Below, one piece after another: positions 47,386 through 57,197 of a stretch of 64,000 bases of DNA. This DNA is from Methanobacterium bryantii (GTDB taxonomy: Archaea; Methanobacteriota; Methanobacteria; Methanobacteriales; Methanobacteriaceae). The notes below the pieces were generated by a model that was given only the letters and a program-made list of their open reading frames with translations, did not search any database and was not told the DNA's origin. A program made the position numbers and the translations under genes. The stretch is taken from positions 558,001-622,000 of the forward strand of contig NZ_LMVM01000001.1 in the NCBI RefSeq assembly GCF_002287175.1. Reading direction: 5' to 3'. The first letter of the stretch is position 1, and the number at the start of each line of letters is the position of its first letter.

Positions 47386-48867
47386 TTACGTCCCTGTTAC
47401 AAATCTAAATGTATATGCAGTACCTAAATTGTTACCTGCAATGTCTTTAACAGCAGATGCTGGAATGTAGATCTGATACACGTTGTAAGCGTATCTTTTT
47501 AAATCCATTTTGATTGAGAGAGTGTTGCCGCTTATTGATTTGTTGATTACAATTTTTTTTCCAGTATTCAGATTTATCATGTATATTTTAGACCAGTTAA
47601 CACTTGATTTGATGTTTTCACTGAATTTAATGGTGATAGTAGCTGTCCTTGAAACTCCAGTAGCACCATTTTTGGGAGTGCTTGAAGTTACTTTTGGAGC
47701 TGTTGTATCATGTGTTGTGTTTCCAGTTGATGCGCTTCCAACTTTAGTGTCTAACGCGTTTATAAATGCATTTGCATCACTGTTTTTCTTAGCTGTTGAA
47801 TCGCTCATGTAAGTTTCATAGATTATGGTAGGTATTCCTTTATTTGCGATAGGCACTGTAACGTACTGTGTACTTGTTGGGTTTGGTGGGCTGTATGTTA
47901 CTAAAAATGACATAGCGCTGATTATCTGGTTGGCATAGGTTTTAGTTATGCTCGTACTTGAAATTGGATATAAAAACCTGTAATAATCATACCCACTATC
48001 TGCACCGTGATTTTCGTGAACGTCTACCACTAACATTGGATTTTCTTTAGAAACGGCAGGTACCACGAATTTTTGGGCTAATAACTGTCCATTCATTCTT
48101 CCTTTGCTGTAATCATCTGCATCCTGAGTTACATGAACTTTGTAAATAACATACCTTTTACTGAGAGTTGCTGATTTACTTGCCAGAGCATTTGCAACAG
48201 CGGTATGAATTCCATTTTCCTGGGGATGTACACCTACTATAATTACTATGGTTTTATTCGAACTTAAATTCCCGTAAACTTCTTTTTCCACATAACCATA
48301 GCTTGTACTGCCTATTACATTTGCGCTATTTGATGTACTAATTGTTGACCATGAATTTACTGAAACGTAGTTTGGTAGCACTTTATTTGTTTTGTAGTAG
48401 TTGAGTACCTTTGAATACATATAAACCATAGATTCAAAGCTGATGGTGTCTCCAGTACTGGTTTGTGTGGCGTAATTAGGTGCTCGTCCATTGGAATCCA
48501 TGTAAGACTTAACGCGGTTTGCGATATCTAGATATTCTGCTTTAGTGATATTTCTGCTTGTAATGTTTTCTGATGGAGCAGTTGCGTTACCATAGTCTTT
48601 GAGGGTAATTGTTGCATTGGACTTGTTATTGTTGATATTTGACACTGCTGTAGTTGAAAGTTCTAAGAATTGCTGCATGTTCACCTGTTTTCCAGATAAA
48701 TTTACAGTACTTGGAAGTGTGTGATTTGTTTCTACGTATGATTTCACCGCAGTCGATGCATTAACAACCTGATCTGTTGTGACGTTTGTAGAATTTGCTG
48801 CAGATATGTTGCTGATACTTAAAAAAAGTGCCATAGCAACTACTGCTACAAAGAACAATTTCCGCAT
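47386..48867 (-). CDS. Secreted pseudomurein-binding M14-like metallopeptidase
   Basis: A 493-residue secreted protein. A signal peptide (about 1-24, KLFFVAVVAMALFLSISNISA) is followed by two to three pseudomurein-binding repeats (AVKSYVETNHTLPSTVNL, VKSYMDSNGRAPNYAT, YYKTNKVLPNYVSV), which anchor proteins to archaeal pseudomurein. Residues about 205-375 look like a zinc carboxypeptidase of the M14 type: GVHPQENG gives the HxxE pair, VDVHENHG the third ligand, and IPTIIYETY a candidate catalytic Glu. The end (about 390-490) is an Ig-like Big_5 domain (DTTAPKVTSSTPKNGATGV). It probably trims peptides in the pseudomurein wall. Start codon ATG at 48867. Confidence 0.8.
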   Translation of the reverse strand: MRKLFFVAVVAMALFLSISNISAANSTNVTTDQVVNASTAVKSYVETNHTLPSTVNLSGKQVNMQQFLELSTTAVSNINNNKSNATITLKDYGNATAPSENITSRNITKAEYLDIANRVKSYMDSNGRAPNYATQTSTGDTISFESMVYMYSKVLNYYKTNKVLPNYVSVNSWSTISTSNSANVIGSTSYGYVEKEVYGNLSSNKTIVIIVGVHPQENGIHTAVANALASKSATLSKRYVIYKVHVTQDADDYSKGRMNGQLLAQKFVVPAVSKENPMLVVDVHENHGADSGYDYYRFLYPISSTSITKTYANQIISAMSFLVTYSPPNPTSTQYVTVPIANKGIPTIIYETYMSDSTAKKNSDANAFINALDTKVGSASTGNTTHDTTAPKVTSSTPKNGATGVSRTATITIKFSENIKSSVNWSKIYMINLNTGKKIVINKSISGNTLSIKMDLKRYAYNVYQIYIPASAVKDIAGNNLGTAYTFRFVTGT

Positions 48868-48901
48868 TTTTCCGCCTCCGAAATTTTCAATTTGGGGGTT
48901 T

Positions 48902-48983
48902 CGAAAATTTCGAAAGAAATTTTCTTCAACATCCGAAAAATTTTCTATTTTTCGGGGTTCAGGAAAATACTACGTATTTTCCT
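48902..48983. repeat. Cluster of short hairpins (cluster C)
   Basis: Directly upstream of the pseudomurein-binding peptidase gene. CGAAAATTTCG (48902-48912) is palindromic; 48933-48955 has a 9-bp stem CCGAAAAAT with a 5-base loop; 48961-48983 has a 10-bp stem AGGAAAATAC with a TAC loop. It is of the same style as clusters A, B and D and would lie in the 5' leader of the peptidase mRNA. Confidence 0.8.
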
Positions 48984-50229
48984 TCAACCTCCTTTTTAAG
49001 GATAAATAAAATCTAAATTAAATGTTTTAATTTAAAAATTATTTACAGATCAGGATAGTTATCCATATCTTATAAATGATTTGATTTTAAATCAAAAATA
49101 AAGAGATTAAATAACGGATTTTATCATTTAAAACATTCTAATCACGTTTTATTGGTATATATTCCTGTTAGCATTTGCTTATTATTAACCAGACGATTTT
49201 AAATAATTTTTGATGATGTTTAAAAATTGATTAGCTTTTTTAAAAATCTTTAATTTTTTATATGGACTTATAATTATTTGATAAATAATTTGAGCTTAAA
49301 ATTTAAAATATAAAGTTAATAAACGTTTTTTTATATTTTAATTAGTTAAATTAAAATAAAGAACAAGATTTAAAAGGTTATATTTAATTAATTTTATTTT
49401 TTATTGGACTAAAGAAAATTTTACATTGTATAAATAGAATTATGAAGTTATTTATGAATTAATACTATTTAATTAAATCTTAATTAATTATTAAAAGTGT
49501 ATTATGATATTAAAATTAAAATAAATTTATTACAAATAAAAAAAATAGCATAACTACCTTTTGTGGAAATATTTAAATAAATAAAGCTCCTTAAACTTTA
49601 TAGATATTATAAATAGAAGTTACTACGTGAATATAGAGATCATTAAATCAAAAATATTAATACTTGGTTAAAACACAGTGTTTATATTCAGGCTTATCAT
49701 GCTACTAATAAAATAATTGCTTTTATAATGAAAATGTATATGTAATAAAAGCAGTACAACAAAAATAGGTGAAATTAACTTGTGAGAAGCTTTATACTTA
49801 CTTAATATCATATTTGTGAACTATAAATAGAATAAATTAGCGTATATTCGCTGGATTTAAAAAACAAAACGTTTATGAAGATATTATTTTTAAACTTTTT
49901 TTTAGAAATATATTTAAGGTTTAAAATAATAAATAATGTAAAATTCAATTAATTGAAAACGCAATATGATCGCTTTATAATAATTAGGTGAGTTTTATAA
50001 TAATGCGAAAAGGTAGATACAATAAATTCAAGTTATAAAAGAAAAGTTACAAATCTATTAAAATGTAATATTTAAAATGAAGGCAGCTAAAACTTTAAAC
50101 TCTTTTTAATGAATTTTAATTTCATAATCAATAAAATAAAAAAATTCCGTAAGGATACAATTGTGTAATAGAAATATAAAGATTCCGTAAGGATAAAATG
50201 TGTAATAGAATGTGTAATAGGTGATAGAC
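48984..50229. other. Long AT-rich non-coding region
   Basis: About 1.25 kb with no credible ORF on either strand and extremely low GC. Near its right end, ATTCCGTAAGGATA occurs twice (50144-50157 and 50182-50195, 38 bases apart), and TGTGTAATAG occurs three times between 50162 and 50220, just before the next gene. I see no tRNA-like or riboswitch-like fold. Confidence 0.7.
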
Positions 50230-52362
50230 ATGCGTGATATGTTCAATGCAAAATCGATTGCAGTAATAGGTGCGTCGGAAACAAAAGGTAAAATCGGATA
50301 CGATATAATGAGATCCCTTTTGAATTACTATAAAGGAGAAATCGTCCCGGTTAATATTAAAGGCGGTGAAATACTTGGAATTACTGCCTGTACATCAATA
50401 AGTGAGCATGGTCCTGTAGATCTTGCAGTTATAACCATACCTTCTCATTTAATTCCTGCAACTGTTGAAGAATGCGGTGAAATTGGAATTAAAAATATTG
50501 TTGTAATTTCAGCAGGATTTAAAGAAATTGATGAAGAAGGGGCCCGACTTGAAAATGAATTAGTGGAACTATGTAAAAAATACAAGATCAAACTGGTAGG
50601 TCCTAACTGTTTAGGTGTAATGAATACATATAACGATATGAATGCATCTTTTTCCTCTGATATTGCCCACAAAGGTAAAATATCTTTTATGACCCAATCT
50701 GGAGCTATCATGGCAGCTATTCTTGATTATGCGGATAAAAAGAATATTGGTTTTTCCAGAATTGTCAGCCTTGGAAACAAAGCTGTGATCAATGAAAATG
50801 ACTGTATGAAAGACTTTATGGAAGATGAAAATACAGAAGTTATAACTGCATATCTGGAAGGTATCGTTGACGGCCCTGGTTTTATAGAAGCAAGTAGAGA
50901 AGCTTCCAGGAAAAAACCTGTTCTTGTTATAAAATCTGGAAGAACTTCCAAAGGATCTGAAGCTGTTTCTTCACACACAGGTACAATTGCAGGTTCTGAC
51001 TCTGCGTATGAAGCAGCTTTCTCTCAGTGTGGAATTATACGTGTAAATTCCCTCGATGAAATGATGGATTACAGTAGTGCTTTAGCTTTATCTCCACTTC
51101 CAAAGGGAAATAGAATAGCTATAATCACAAATGCAGGTGGTCCAGCAATTATGACAACAGATGTTGCAATAAAAAATAACCTTGAAATTGCTGAACTTAC
51201 ATGTGAAACTAAACAAAAATTAAAAGACGGATTACCTGCAACTGCAAGTGTTAAAAACCCTGTTGATGTTTTAGGTGATGCAAGCCCCGAAAGATATGCA
51301 TTTGCACTTGAAACTGTTTTAGCAGACCCTAATGTAGATGGAGTAATTTATTTGGTTACACCTCAGTCTGTTACCGATGCTGATGGAATTGCTAAAGTTG
51401 CAATTGAACACGCAAAGAATTCTGAAAAACCAATTTTATGCAGTTTCTTTGGAGGAACTAGTTTTGAAGGGGCTGAAAAACTTCTAGCTGAACATCAGAT
51501 ACCAAATTACCTGTATCCTAAACGAGCTGTTAAAAGTATGAAAACTTTATACAACTACAGCATTATCAAAGACCAGGAATATCCAGACTCCCCTGATTTT
51601 GATGTTGACAAAGAAATTGTTAAAAACATTATTCAAGAGGCACAGGAAAAAGATATGTATACCCTTGGTCTTGAATCATTTGATATACTTAAAGCATACG
51701 GAATTCCAACAGTAGGCACTGCAATTACAAAAACCCTTGAAGACACAGTGAAAGCAGCTGAAGAAATTGGATATCCGCTGGTTATGAAAATAGTTTCTCC
51801 ACAAATTTCACATAAATCCGATGTGGGTGGAATTAAACTTAACCTGAACAGTGCAGATGATGTCAAAGCAGCTTATGAAGACATGATGGAAAACATACCT
51901 AAAAAAGAACCTGATGCAACTCTTGAAGGTGTTCAGCTACAGAAAATGTTGTCCGGTGGTAAAGAAGTTATCATAGGTATGGTCCAGGATCCTACATTCG
52001 GTCCAATGATGATGTTCGGACTTGGCGGTATCTACGTTGAAATATTAAAAGACGTTAAATTTGCAATTGCACCTGTAAATGAAGAGGAAGCAAGGGAAAT
52101 GATAGCTGGAATTAAAACTCATGAACTCCTCGAAGGAACAAGAGGAGATAAAGCAATGGACACTGAAGCCATTGCAGATATCATACTGAGAATTTCACAG
52201 CTTGTTACAGACTTCCCAGAAATCAACGAGTTTGAAATCAACCCGTTAATGGTCTTTGAAGAAGGAGCATTAGCTGTTGATATGAGGTTGATGTTAAAAG
52301 AAGGCGGATCTGGTCCTGTATCCGAACTTTCCCAGAGTGCAAGGGTAAAATCAAGTGAATAA
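50230..52362 (+). CDS. ADP-forming acetyl-CoA synthetase (fused alpha-beta)
   Basis: Interconverts acyl-CoA, ADP and phosphate with acid, CoA and ATP. The start is the ATG at 50230; GGTGAT around 50221 is its ribosome-binding site, so the in-frame GTG there is not used. The alpha part (1-460) has the CoA-binding fold (AVIGASETKGKIGYD), the succinyl-CoA ligase-like domain, and the phosphohistidine loop SSHTGTIAGSD. The beta part (480-700) is an ATP-grasp domain (GYPLVMKIVSPQISHKSDVGG, FGPMMMFGLGG, EFEINPLMVF). The fused alpha-beta form, about 710 residues, is common in methanogens. It may allow acetate assimilation or energy saving from acyl-CoA. The carbon substrate range is not known. Confidence 0.92.
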   Translation: MRDMFNAKSIAVIGASETKGKIGYDIMRSLLNYYKGEIVPVNIKGGEILGITACTSISEHGPVDLAVITIPSHLIPATVEECGEIGIKNIVVISAGFKEIDEEGARLENELVELCKKYKIKLVGPNCLGVMNTYNDMNASFSSDIAHKGKISFMTQSGAIMAAILDYADKKNIGFSRIVSLGNKAVINENDCMKDFMEDENTEVITAYLEGIVDGPGFIEASREASRKKPVLVIKSGRTSKGSEAVSSHTGTIAGSDSAYEAAFSQCGIIRVNSLDEMMDYSSALALSPLPKGNRIAIITNAGGPAIMTTDVAIKNNLEIAELTCETKQKLKDGLPATASVKNPVDVLGDASPERYAFALETVLADPNVDGVIYLVTPQSVTDADGIAKVAIEHAKNSEKPILCSFFGGTSFEGAEKLLAEHQIPNYLYPKRAVKSMKTLYNYSIIKDQEYPDSPDFDVDKEIVKNIIQEAQEKDMYTLGLESFDILKAYGIPTVGTAITKTLEDTVKAAEEIGYPLVMKIVSPQISHKSDVGGIKLNLNSADDVKAAYEDMMENIPKKEPDATLEGVQLQKMLSGGKEVIIGMVQDPTFGPMMMFGLGGIYVEILKDVKFAIAPVNEEEAREMIAGIKTHELLEGTRGDKAMDTEAIADIILRISQLVTDFPEINEFEINPLMVFEEGALAVDMRLMLKEGGSGPVSELSQSARVKSSE

Positions 52363-52402
52363 TTTTAAGGAAGGTTTAAATCCTTCTTAAAATATTTTTT
52401 TT
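52363..52402 (+). terminator. Hairpin terminator after the acetyl-CoA synthetase gene
   Basis: TTTTAAGGAAGG and CCTTCTTAAAA form an 11-bp stem with one bulged G and a short AT-rich loop, immediately followed by a run of eight T at about 52395-52402. It begins one base after the stop codon. Confidence 0.75.
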
Positions 52403-52573
52403 ATTATAAATGTCTCTATTTTTTCTATCTATCCTGAATTGATTCTTTTTAGAAACATTAAAGTTTCACCTTAAATTTGTAATTTAAAAAGCTAAGTTCC
52501 GCATCTTGGGATCATTTAAAAATTAATAAAACAGAAACTGCTTGAATAAATCTTAAACTTGGAAAAAATCCAA

Positions 52574-54319
52574 TTAATTAATCCATTTTTCTTTTACATC
52601 ATTTAACGTTATGCTTTCAGGTAAAAAATTTTTCACCATCCTGTTTACAAAAGTGGTATAGAAATTATTGCTGGAAAATACAGCTTTAGGAGTGCTGTCA
52701 ATCTGAATTCTCCCATCAAATAGGATCATACACCTTTTGGAGTACTCGGCCGCAAAATCAATGTCATGGGTTGCCATTACAATAGTTAAACCATTTTTCT
52801 GCAATTTTTTTAATTTATACGCAAGATGTAATTTTGACACAGGATCTAAACCCTTTGTAGGTTCATCTAAAAATAAAATATCTGGTTTAGTGAGTAATGC
52901 TTTAACAATGGCTATTTTTTGTTTTTCCCCACCACTGCAGTCGTAAGGATGTTTATCCAGTAGATGAGATATTCCAAAAAATTCTATGAGTTCCTCCTTT
53001 TGAGAATCCAAAATCATTTGATTGTTATTTGAGTTAATGTTTTCATGACTATTTTGGAGCATATATTCTCGCAGTTTCCTGAATTTAGACGAGTTATTAT
53101 CTTCAAATTTTTCCAAAAAGTTCAGTGATAACTCTTCTTTGACAGTATCTCTCCAGAAATGGATCATGGGGTTTTGGTGAACGTAGCCTACTCTAATTCC
53201 TTTTTTAAGGTTGACTTTACCCTTTTGTGGTTTGATAATTCTGGATAAAATCTGCAGTAAAGTTGTTTTTCCAGTTCCATTTCCCCCAAATATACTTATA
53301 AATTCCCCCTTTTTTATATCAAGAAAAACCCCTCTTAAAATAAGGTGGTCATTTATGTAACCAAACCAAATATCTTTGCATTTAAGCAGAACATCACTTG
53401 AATCTAAATTTTCTGAGTTTTTAAATAGGTTTTCATTTATTTCACGATATAACTCTGTGTTAACTTCTTTTAATTTTTTATCCAGAAGATTTAATTCCTG
53501 CATTCCTTCACGTATGTTCAGAGGTATTTTATATTTATTCAAAAAAGGATATTTAGATTGTAATAAGAAATGTACTCTAGCAACTGAAGGTAAATAGTTG
53601 CGGAATACTGGATTTTTGTTTGCTTTTGAGCATATTGTTCTAGGTTTATCAATGTATTTTATGTGTCCTTCATCCAAAAAAACTGCCTTATCTGCAAAAG
53701 GAAAGATATTATCTATTCTGTGTTCTGTAGCCATTATAGTAATTGAGAATTCTTCGTTTAACCTTCTTAACATTGACAAAAAATTATATGCAGCTATGGG
53801 ATCCAGCTGTGAAGTGGGTTCATCTAAAAGAAGTAATTTAGGTTTTAAAACCAATAAAGAACATAAATTAACCAGCTGTTTTTGCCCGCCGGATAATTCA
53901 GTGACATTTTTGTATAAATATTTCTCCAGGCCAAAGAAAGATGCCATTTCAGCTATCCTGTTTCGGATATCTTCAGTAGGCAAACCAATGTTTTCTAAAG
54001 GGAAAGCTATTTCTTGAATGACATTGTCAGATACAAACTGATCTTCAGGATTTTGAAATAAAAAGCCAATTTCACATGCTGATTTTTTATCTTCGAGCAT
54101 TTCTATATTTTCATCATCATAATAGATTTTCCCATCATAGACTCCTGCAGGACGTATTTCTTTTTTGATATTAGTAAGTAGTGTTGTTTTCCCAGATCCA
54201 GATGAGCCGCAGAATAAAACAAATTCGCCTGGAAGTACTTCTAAATTGATGTTAGAAAGAACGTTTTTGTCTTTTTCATTATATTTAAAATAAAAATTTT
54301 TAAAGCTGATTAATGCCAT
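52574..54319 (-). CDS. ECF transporter double ATPase (EcfA-EcfA' fusion)
   Basis: Energises an energy-coupling-factor importer. Two ATPase domains lie in one 581-residue chain. Domain 1 has CGSSGSGKTTLLT, LSGGQKQLVNL and LLLLDEPTSQLD; domain 2 has GGNGTGKTTLLQ, CSGGEKQKIAIV and LFLDEPTKGLD. Both switch histidines are present (MATEHR, MATHD). GGAGA precedes the ATG, and the gene overlaps the end of the EcfT gene by 10 bases, so translation is coupled. With the EcfT, CbiZ and S-component genes upstream it forms an operon that most likely imports a corrinoid. Confidence 0.9.
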   Translation of the reverse strand: MALISFKNFYFKYNEKDKNVLSNINLEVLPGEFVLFCGSSGSGKTTLLTNIKKEIRPAGVYDGKIYYDDENIEMLEDKKSACEIGFLFQNPEDQFVSDNVIQEIAFPLENIGLPTEDIRNRIAEMASFFGLEKYLYKNVTELSGGQKQLVNLCSLLVLKPKLLLLDEPTSQLDPIAAYNFLSMLRRLNEEFSITIMATEHRIDNIFPFADKAVFLDEGHIKYIDKPRTICSKANKNPVFRNYLPSVARVHFLLQSKYPFLNKYKIPLNIREGMQELNLLDKKLKEVNTELYREINENLFKNSENLDSSDVLLKCKDIWFGYINDHLILRGVFLDIKKGEFISIFGGNGTGKTTLLQILSRIIKPQKGKVNLKKGIRVGYVHQNPMIHFWRDTVKEELSLNFLEKFEDNNSSKFRKLREYMLQNSHENINSNNNQMILDSQKEELIEFFGISHLLDKHPYDCSGGEKQKIAIVKALLTKPDILFLDEPTKGLDPVSKLHLAYKLKKLQKNGLTIVMATHDIDFAAEYSKRCMILFDGRIQIDSTPKAVFSSNNFYTTFVNRMVKNFLPESITLNDVKEKWIN

Positions 54320-55179
54320 ATCAATTTCTCCTTAAATTCTAAGTAAACTAAAGGTAGTAATAAAATTAAAAATGAAAAATAGAATATATTGAATATATTT
54401 TCTGAAAATGAAAACTGCAGTTGTGGATAAATGTTTATTCTTCCGTGACCCTGTAAAAGGCCAGTTATACATACTACAGCTGAGATAATGATAATTGAAA
54501 TAAAATAATAATCGATTTTTCTAAATTTAAAGGATAAATAATTAGTTCGCTCAGTAATTCCATACCCTCTACCTTTCATTGATTTTGCAGCAAGCATTGA
54601 TTCTTCTAATGACCAGGAAACAACAACTGCAAGCATTTGGGCTGTATCTTTAATTTTATTTATCTTTGTTTCATTGTTTTTAGCTGAACTTTCATGATTA
54701 AGCCTGAAAACTTTATTTACTTCACTTAACCTATAGTTTAACAATGGAATAAATCTCAAAGCCATTATAATTATTATAGAAATATTTGGAAACCTTTTTG
54801 AAAGAATATAAAGCATTTCCTGGTAAGAAACTGTGTTGTTATACGATGCAAATAGCAATAATATGATTAAAAGGGATAAGCTCATTAAAATACCATATAC
54901 CAAAGCTTCCAGTGTAATAAAGTAACTTCCTATGATGTATATTTTTGTAACTCCAATGTGAGAAACTAATGGGTTCAAAATGATAATTAAGAAAGCCATG
55001 GGGATATAAAATTTAATTATATTCTTAAATTCGCTGTTAATACCTTGAAATGTGATTAAAAGAATAATACAAATTAAAAAAGATGCTAAATAATAGGGAT
55101 CATTGAAAAAAAATGCAAATAATATCAAAATCAGGTAGTAAACCATATAAGTTGCTGGATGGATCACTGTAAATTTCAT
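54310..55179 (-). CDS. ECF transporter transmembrane component (EcfT/CbiQ family)
   Basis: The membrane coupling subunit of the ECF importer. The start is the ATG at 55179, preceded by GGTGA and overlapping the stop of cbiZ as ATGA. About five to seven membrane segments are visible (for example YLASFLICIILLITF, LSLLIILLLFASY). The coupling-helix motif AAKSMKGRGYG near residue 205 matches the conserved Ala-Arg-Gly box that docks on the ATPase. The C-terminal half has further hydrophobic helices. It stands between CbiZ and the ATPase in the operon. Confidence 0.88.
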   Translation of the reverse strand: MKFTVIHPATYMVYYLILILFAFFFNDPYYLASFLICIILLITFQGINSEFKNIIKFYIPMAFLIIILNPLVSHIGVTKIYIIGSYFITLEALVYGILMSLSLLIILLLFASYNNTVSYQEMLYILSKRFPNISIIIIMALRFIPLLNYRLSEVNKVFRLNHESSAKNNETKINKIKDTAQMLAVVVSWSLEESMLAAKSMKGRGYGITERTNYLSFKFRKIDYYFISIIIISAVVCITGLLQGHGRINIYPQLQFSFSENIFNIFYFSFLILLLPLVYLEFKEKLIWH

Positions 55180-56333
55180 TGATTCACCATTTTGCAAATG
55201 TACCATGAACTAAGCATCATCCAATTTTCAATGATGGAATCATTTTCATCAAGCAATTCTTCAGTTATTGAAAATTCTTCATTCAAAATAGTAGGAAGTG
55301 TTTTCATAATGGAAACTGCAGCTTTTTTGCCAGCAGTTTCAGGAATTAAACCCCATTCAATTTCATCAATGATATGCAGAATAGATGAAACCATAGCCAC
55401 AATCAATTGGTTTTTAGAAAAATTATGGAGATTTTCTATAAATTCTTTCTTTTGTTTCGTTCCTGGAATTGATTCTGCAGTTTGCCAGTATTTTTCTTCA
55501 TCGATTCCAAAACGGTTCAGCCTGACGAGCATATTGCACTGTGAATCCTGCGTTAAATTGGTTTGGTTTGCAAGTGCTTTTGTAGTAGCTTCAATTACAC
55601 ATTTTCCTATTAACTCTCCTAATTTTGAATGTTTACCTGCATTGGTAAGGACGTTTTTACTTTCCATATTGGAAATTACAGAAATTCCATCTGTCCCAGA
55701 ACCGGTGGCTATACCTGTTGAATATTTGCTTGGTGCCATAAGCTGTTGAAGCGCCACTGTTTTTGCTTCTACAGCTACTATCATGGCTTTCAGCAGCGTA
55801 CTTTCATTTAATTTGGAATTTATTATTAAAATGGTGTTAATGGTCCCTAGTTTAAATTCAAATTTACCATTTTCTTCGTAGTATGATGCAGGATCTCCGG
55901 CACGCCCCCCATTAACATTTATCCCACCAGTTACTACTGCTGTAATTTCGATGTTTCTGAAACTTTTTGTTGATATGGCCGCATGTTCCATATCTGCAGA
56001 AGTAATAAGTCCCGATACTTTTTCAGGGTTTAAACCAAGCCTTTTGGCGGTAATTATCATGTAATCTTGAACATTATACCCTTCAAGGCCATCTGGATTA
56101 CCTTCACATGGCTTTTTTAACTGGTGGTTAAATATTGCTTCAATATTTTCTTTGTAACCTCCATTTATCCATGAAGTGGTTATTGAATTCCTGTTTTCGG
56201 GTAATTTTACAACAACAGTATTTTTACACAGGTAAATACTTTCTCCTGATCCTGTTTTGAAAATTAATTTAGGTTTATAATTTGAATCTATATTTTCCCC
56301 CTTTTGATCATATATGTTCTGTGATAAAGTCAT
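55176..56333 (-). CDS. cbiZ: Adenosylcobinamide amidohydrolase
   Basis: Cleaves the aminopropanol side of adenosylcobinamide to adenosylcobyric acid, letting archaea re-use imported cobamides and cobinamides. Family marks: TTSWINGGYKENIEAIFNHQ, ITSADMEHAA, VVTGGINVNGGRAGDP, GTINTILIIN, VEAKTVALQQLM, and ATGSGTDGISV. The 385-residue length includes extra C-terminal sequence (about 280-385) beyond the roughly 220-240-residue core; its role is unknown. GGAGA precedes the ATG. The operon with an ECF importer implies that the imported solute is a corrinoid. Confidence 0.88.
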   Translation of the reverse strand: MTLSQNIYDQKGENIDSNYKPKLIFKTGSGESIYLCKNTVVVKLPENRNSITTSWINGGYKENIEAIFNHQLKKPCEGNPDGLEGYNVQDYMIITAKRLGLNPEKVSGLITSADMEHAAISTKSFRNIEITAVVTGGINVNGGRAGDPASYYEENGKFEFKLGTINTILIINSKLNESTLLKAMIVAVEAKTVALQQLMAPSKYSTGIATGSGTDGISVISNMESKNVLTNAGKHSKLGELIGKCVIEATTKALANQTNLTQDSQCNMLVRLNRFGIDEEKYWQTAESIPGTKQKKEFIENLHNFSKNQLIVAMVSSILHIIDEIEWGLIPETAGKKAAVSIMKTLPTILNEEFSITEELLDENDSIIENWMMLSSWYICKMVNQ

Positions 56334-56487
56334 TAAAATCTCCTATACAATTAATTATAATTCTGTGTTTAAGTTTTTGTAATGCTAGGTATCTGGATAT
56401 CGTTAATTTTGGAATAATATTTGTTATATGTGCGATTTAAGTATTATATGCATTTATTACTTTAATTTTTGTGATATAATTCGGTTT

Positions 56488-57126
56488 TCATGTGTTTACA
56501 CCTTTGTTCAATGGTTCTGTTTGATTGGAAATGAACTTATCTTTAGCCCGGTTAAATATCCTTTTAAATAGGCCATACAGTAAAACTAACAAAATAACAT
56601 TTGTAACTCCGTGTGATAAGTCAAATGGAACACTTGCAGCGAAAATACCTAAAAAAGCATTTAGATCTATGGTGCTAAGGAATGGCAACATTGAAAGATC
56701 GGTTATCCATCCATAAAAGAATCCCCATATAAAACCAAATCCTGCTCTTATATATACATTTTCAAGTTTAAAGCTGAACATTCCTGCTGTTAATCCCATA
56801 AGTCCCCAACCAATCATCTGAAATACTGTCCAGTAGCCAATGCCTAAAAATAGATCAGTAACGACCGCTGTTAGAACTCCTGTTATAAAACCAATTTCTT
56901 TTCCAAAAACAATCCCTGCCATTATAATTATGAAAGAGGAAGCCTGAATGCTGAGTAATGCTGCTGTAGGGAGTCTTCCTAAAGAAGCAATAGCTACCAA
57001 AATTGCAATAAGTACCATTGACTCGACACTAGGTTTTGATTTTTCGAAATATCTAAAGATACAGAGTATGACTCCAATTATTAGTATTAAAAATACTATT
57101 AAACTGATTAAAGTTAAAGAATCCAT
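56488..57126 (-). CDS. ECF transporter S component (corrinoid-binding candidate)
   Basis: The substrate-binding membrane subunit of the ECF importer. The start is the ATG at 57126, because GAGGTGA precedes it; upstream in-frame codons to 57183 are not used. About six membrane segments: LTLISLIVFLILIIGVIL, SMVLIAILVAIASLG, FIIIMAGIVFGKEIGF, and others. The first-helix box RLPTAALLSIQASSF is typical of S components. Gene order S-CbiZ-T-A and the presence of CbiZ argue for cobinamide or cobalamin as the ligand. Specificity is inferred from context. Confidence 0.82.
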   Translation of the reverse strand: MDSLTLISLIVFLILIIGVILCIFRYFEKSKPSVESMVLIAILVAIASLGRLPTAALLSIQASSFIIIMAGIVFGKEIGFITGVLTAVVTDLFLGIGYWTVFQMIGWGLMGLTAGMFSFKLENVYIRAGFGFIWGFFYGWITDLSMLPFLSTIDLNAFLGIFAASVPFDLSHGVTNVILLVLLYGLFKRIFNRAKDKFISNQTEPLNKGVNT

Positions 57127-57197
57127 ATTTTTCACCTCTATTTTAATAAATGCACTGTTCAAATATGTTTGAATAAAATTCAACTATATCTGATATT

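Noticed and set aside
48779..49009. A 76-codon plus-strand ORF near the peptidase start
   Set aside because: It runs through the hairpin cluster C and antisense to the signal peptide, with no start signals.
56334..56487. Possible cobalamin riboswitch before cbiZ
   Set aside because: Only about 150 AT-rich bases, no B12-box-like conserved core was seen, and this riboswitch class is not established in archaea.
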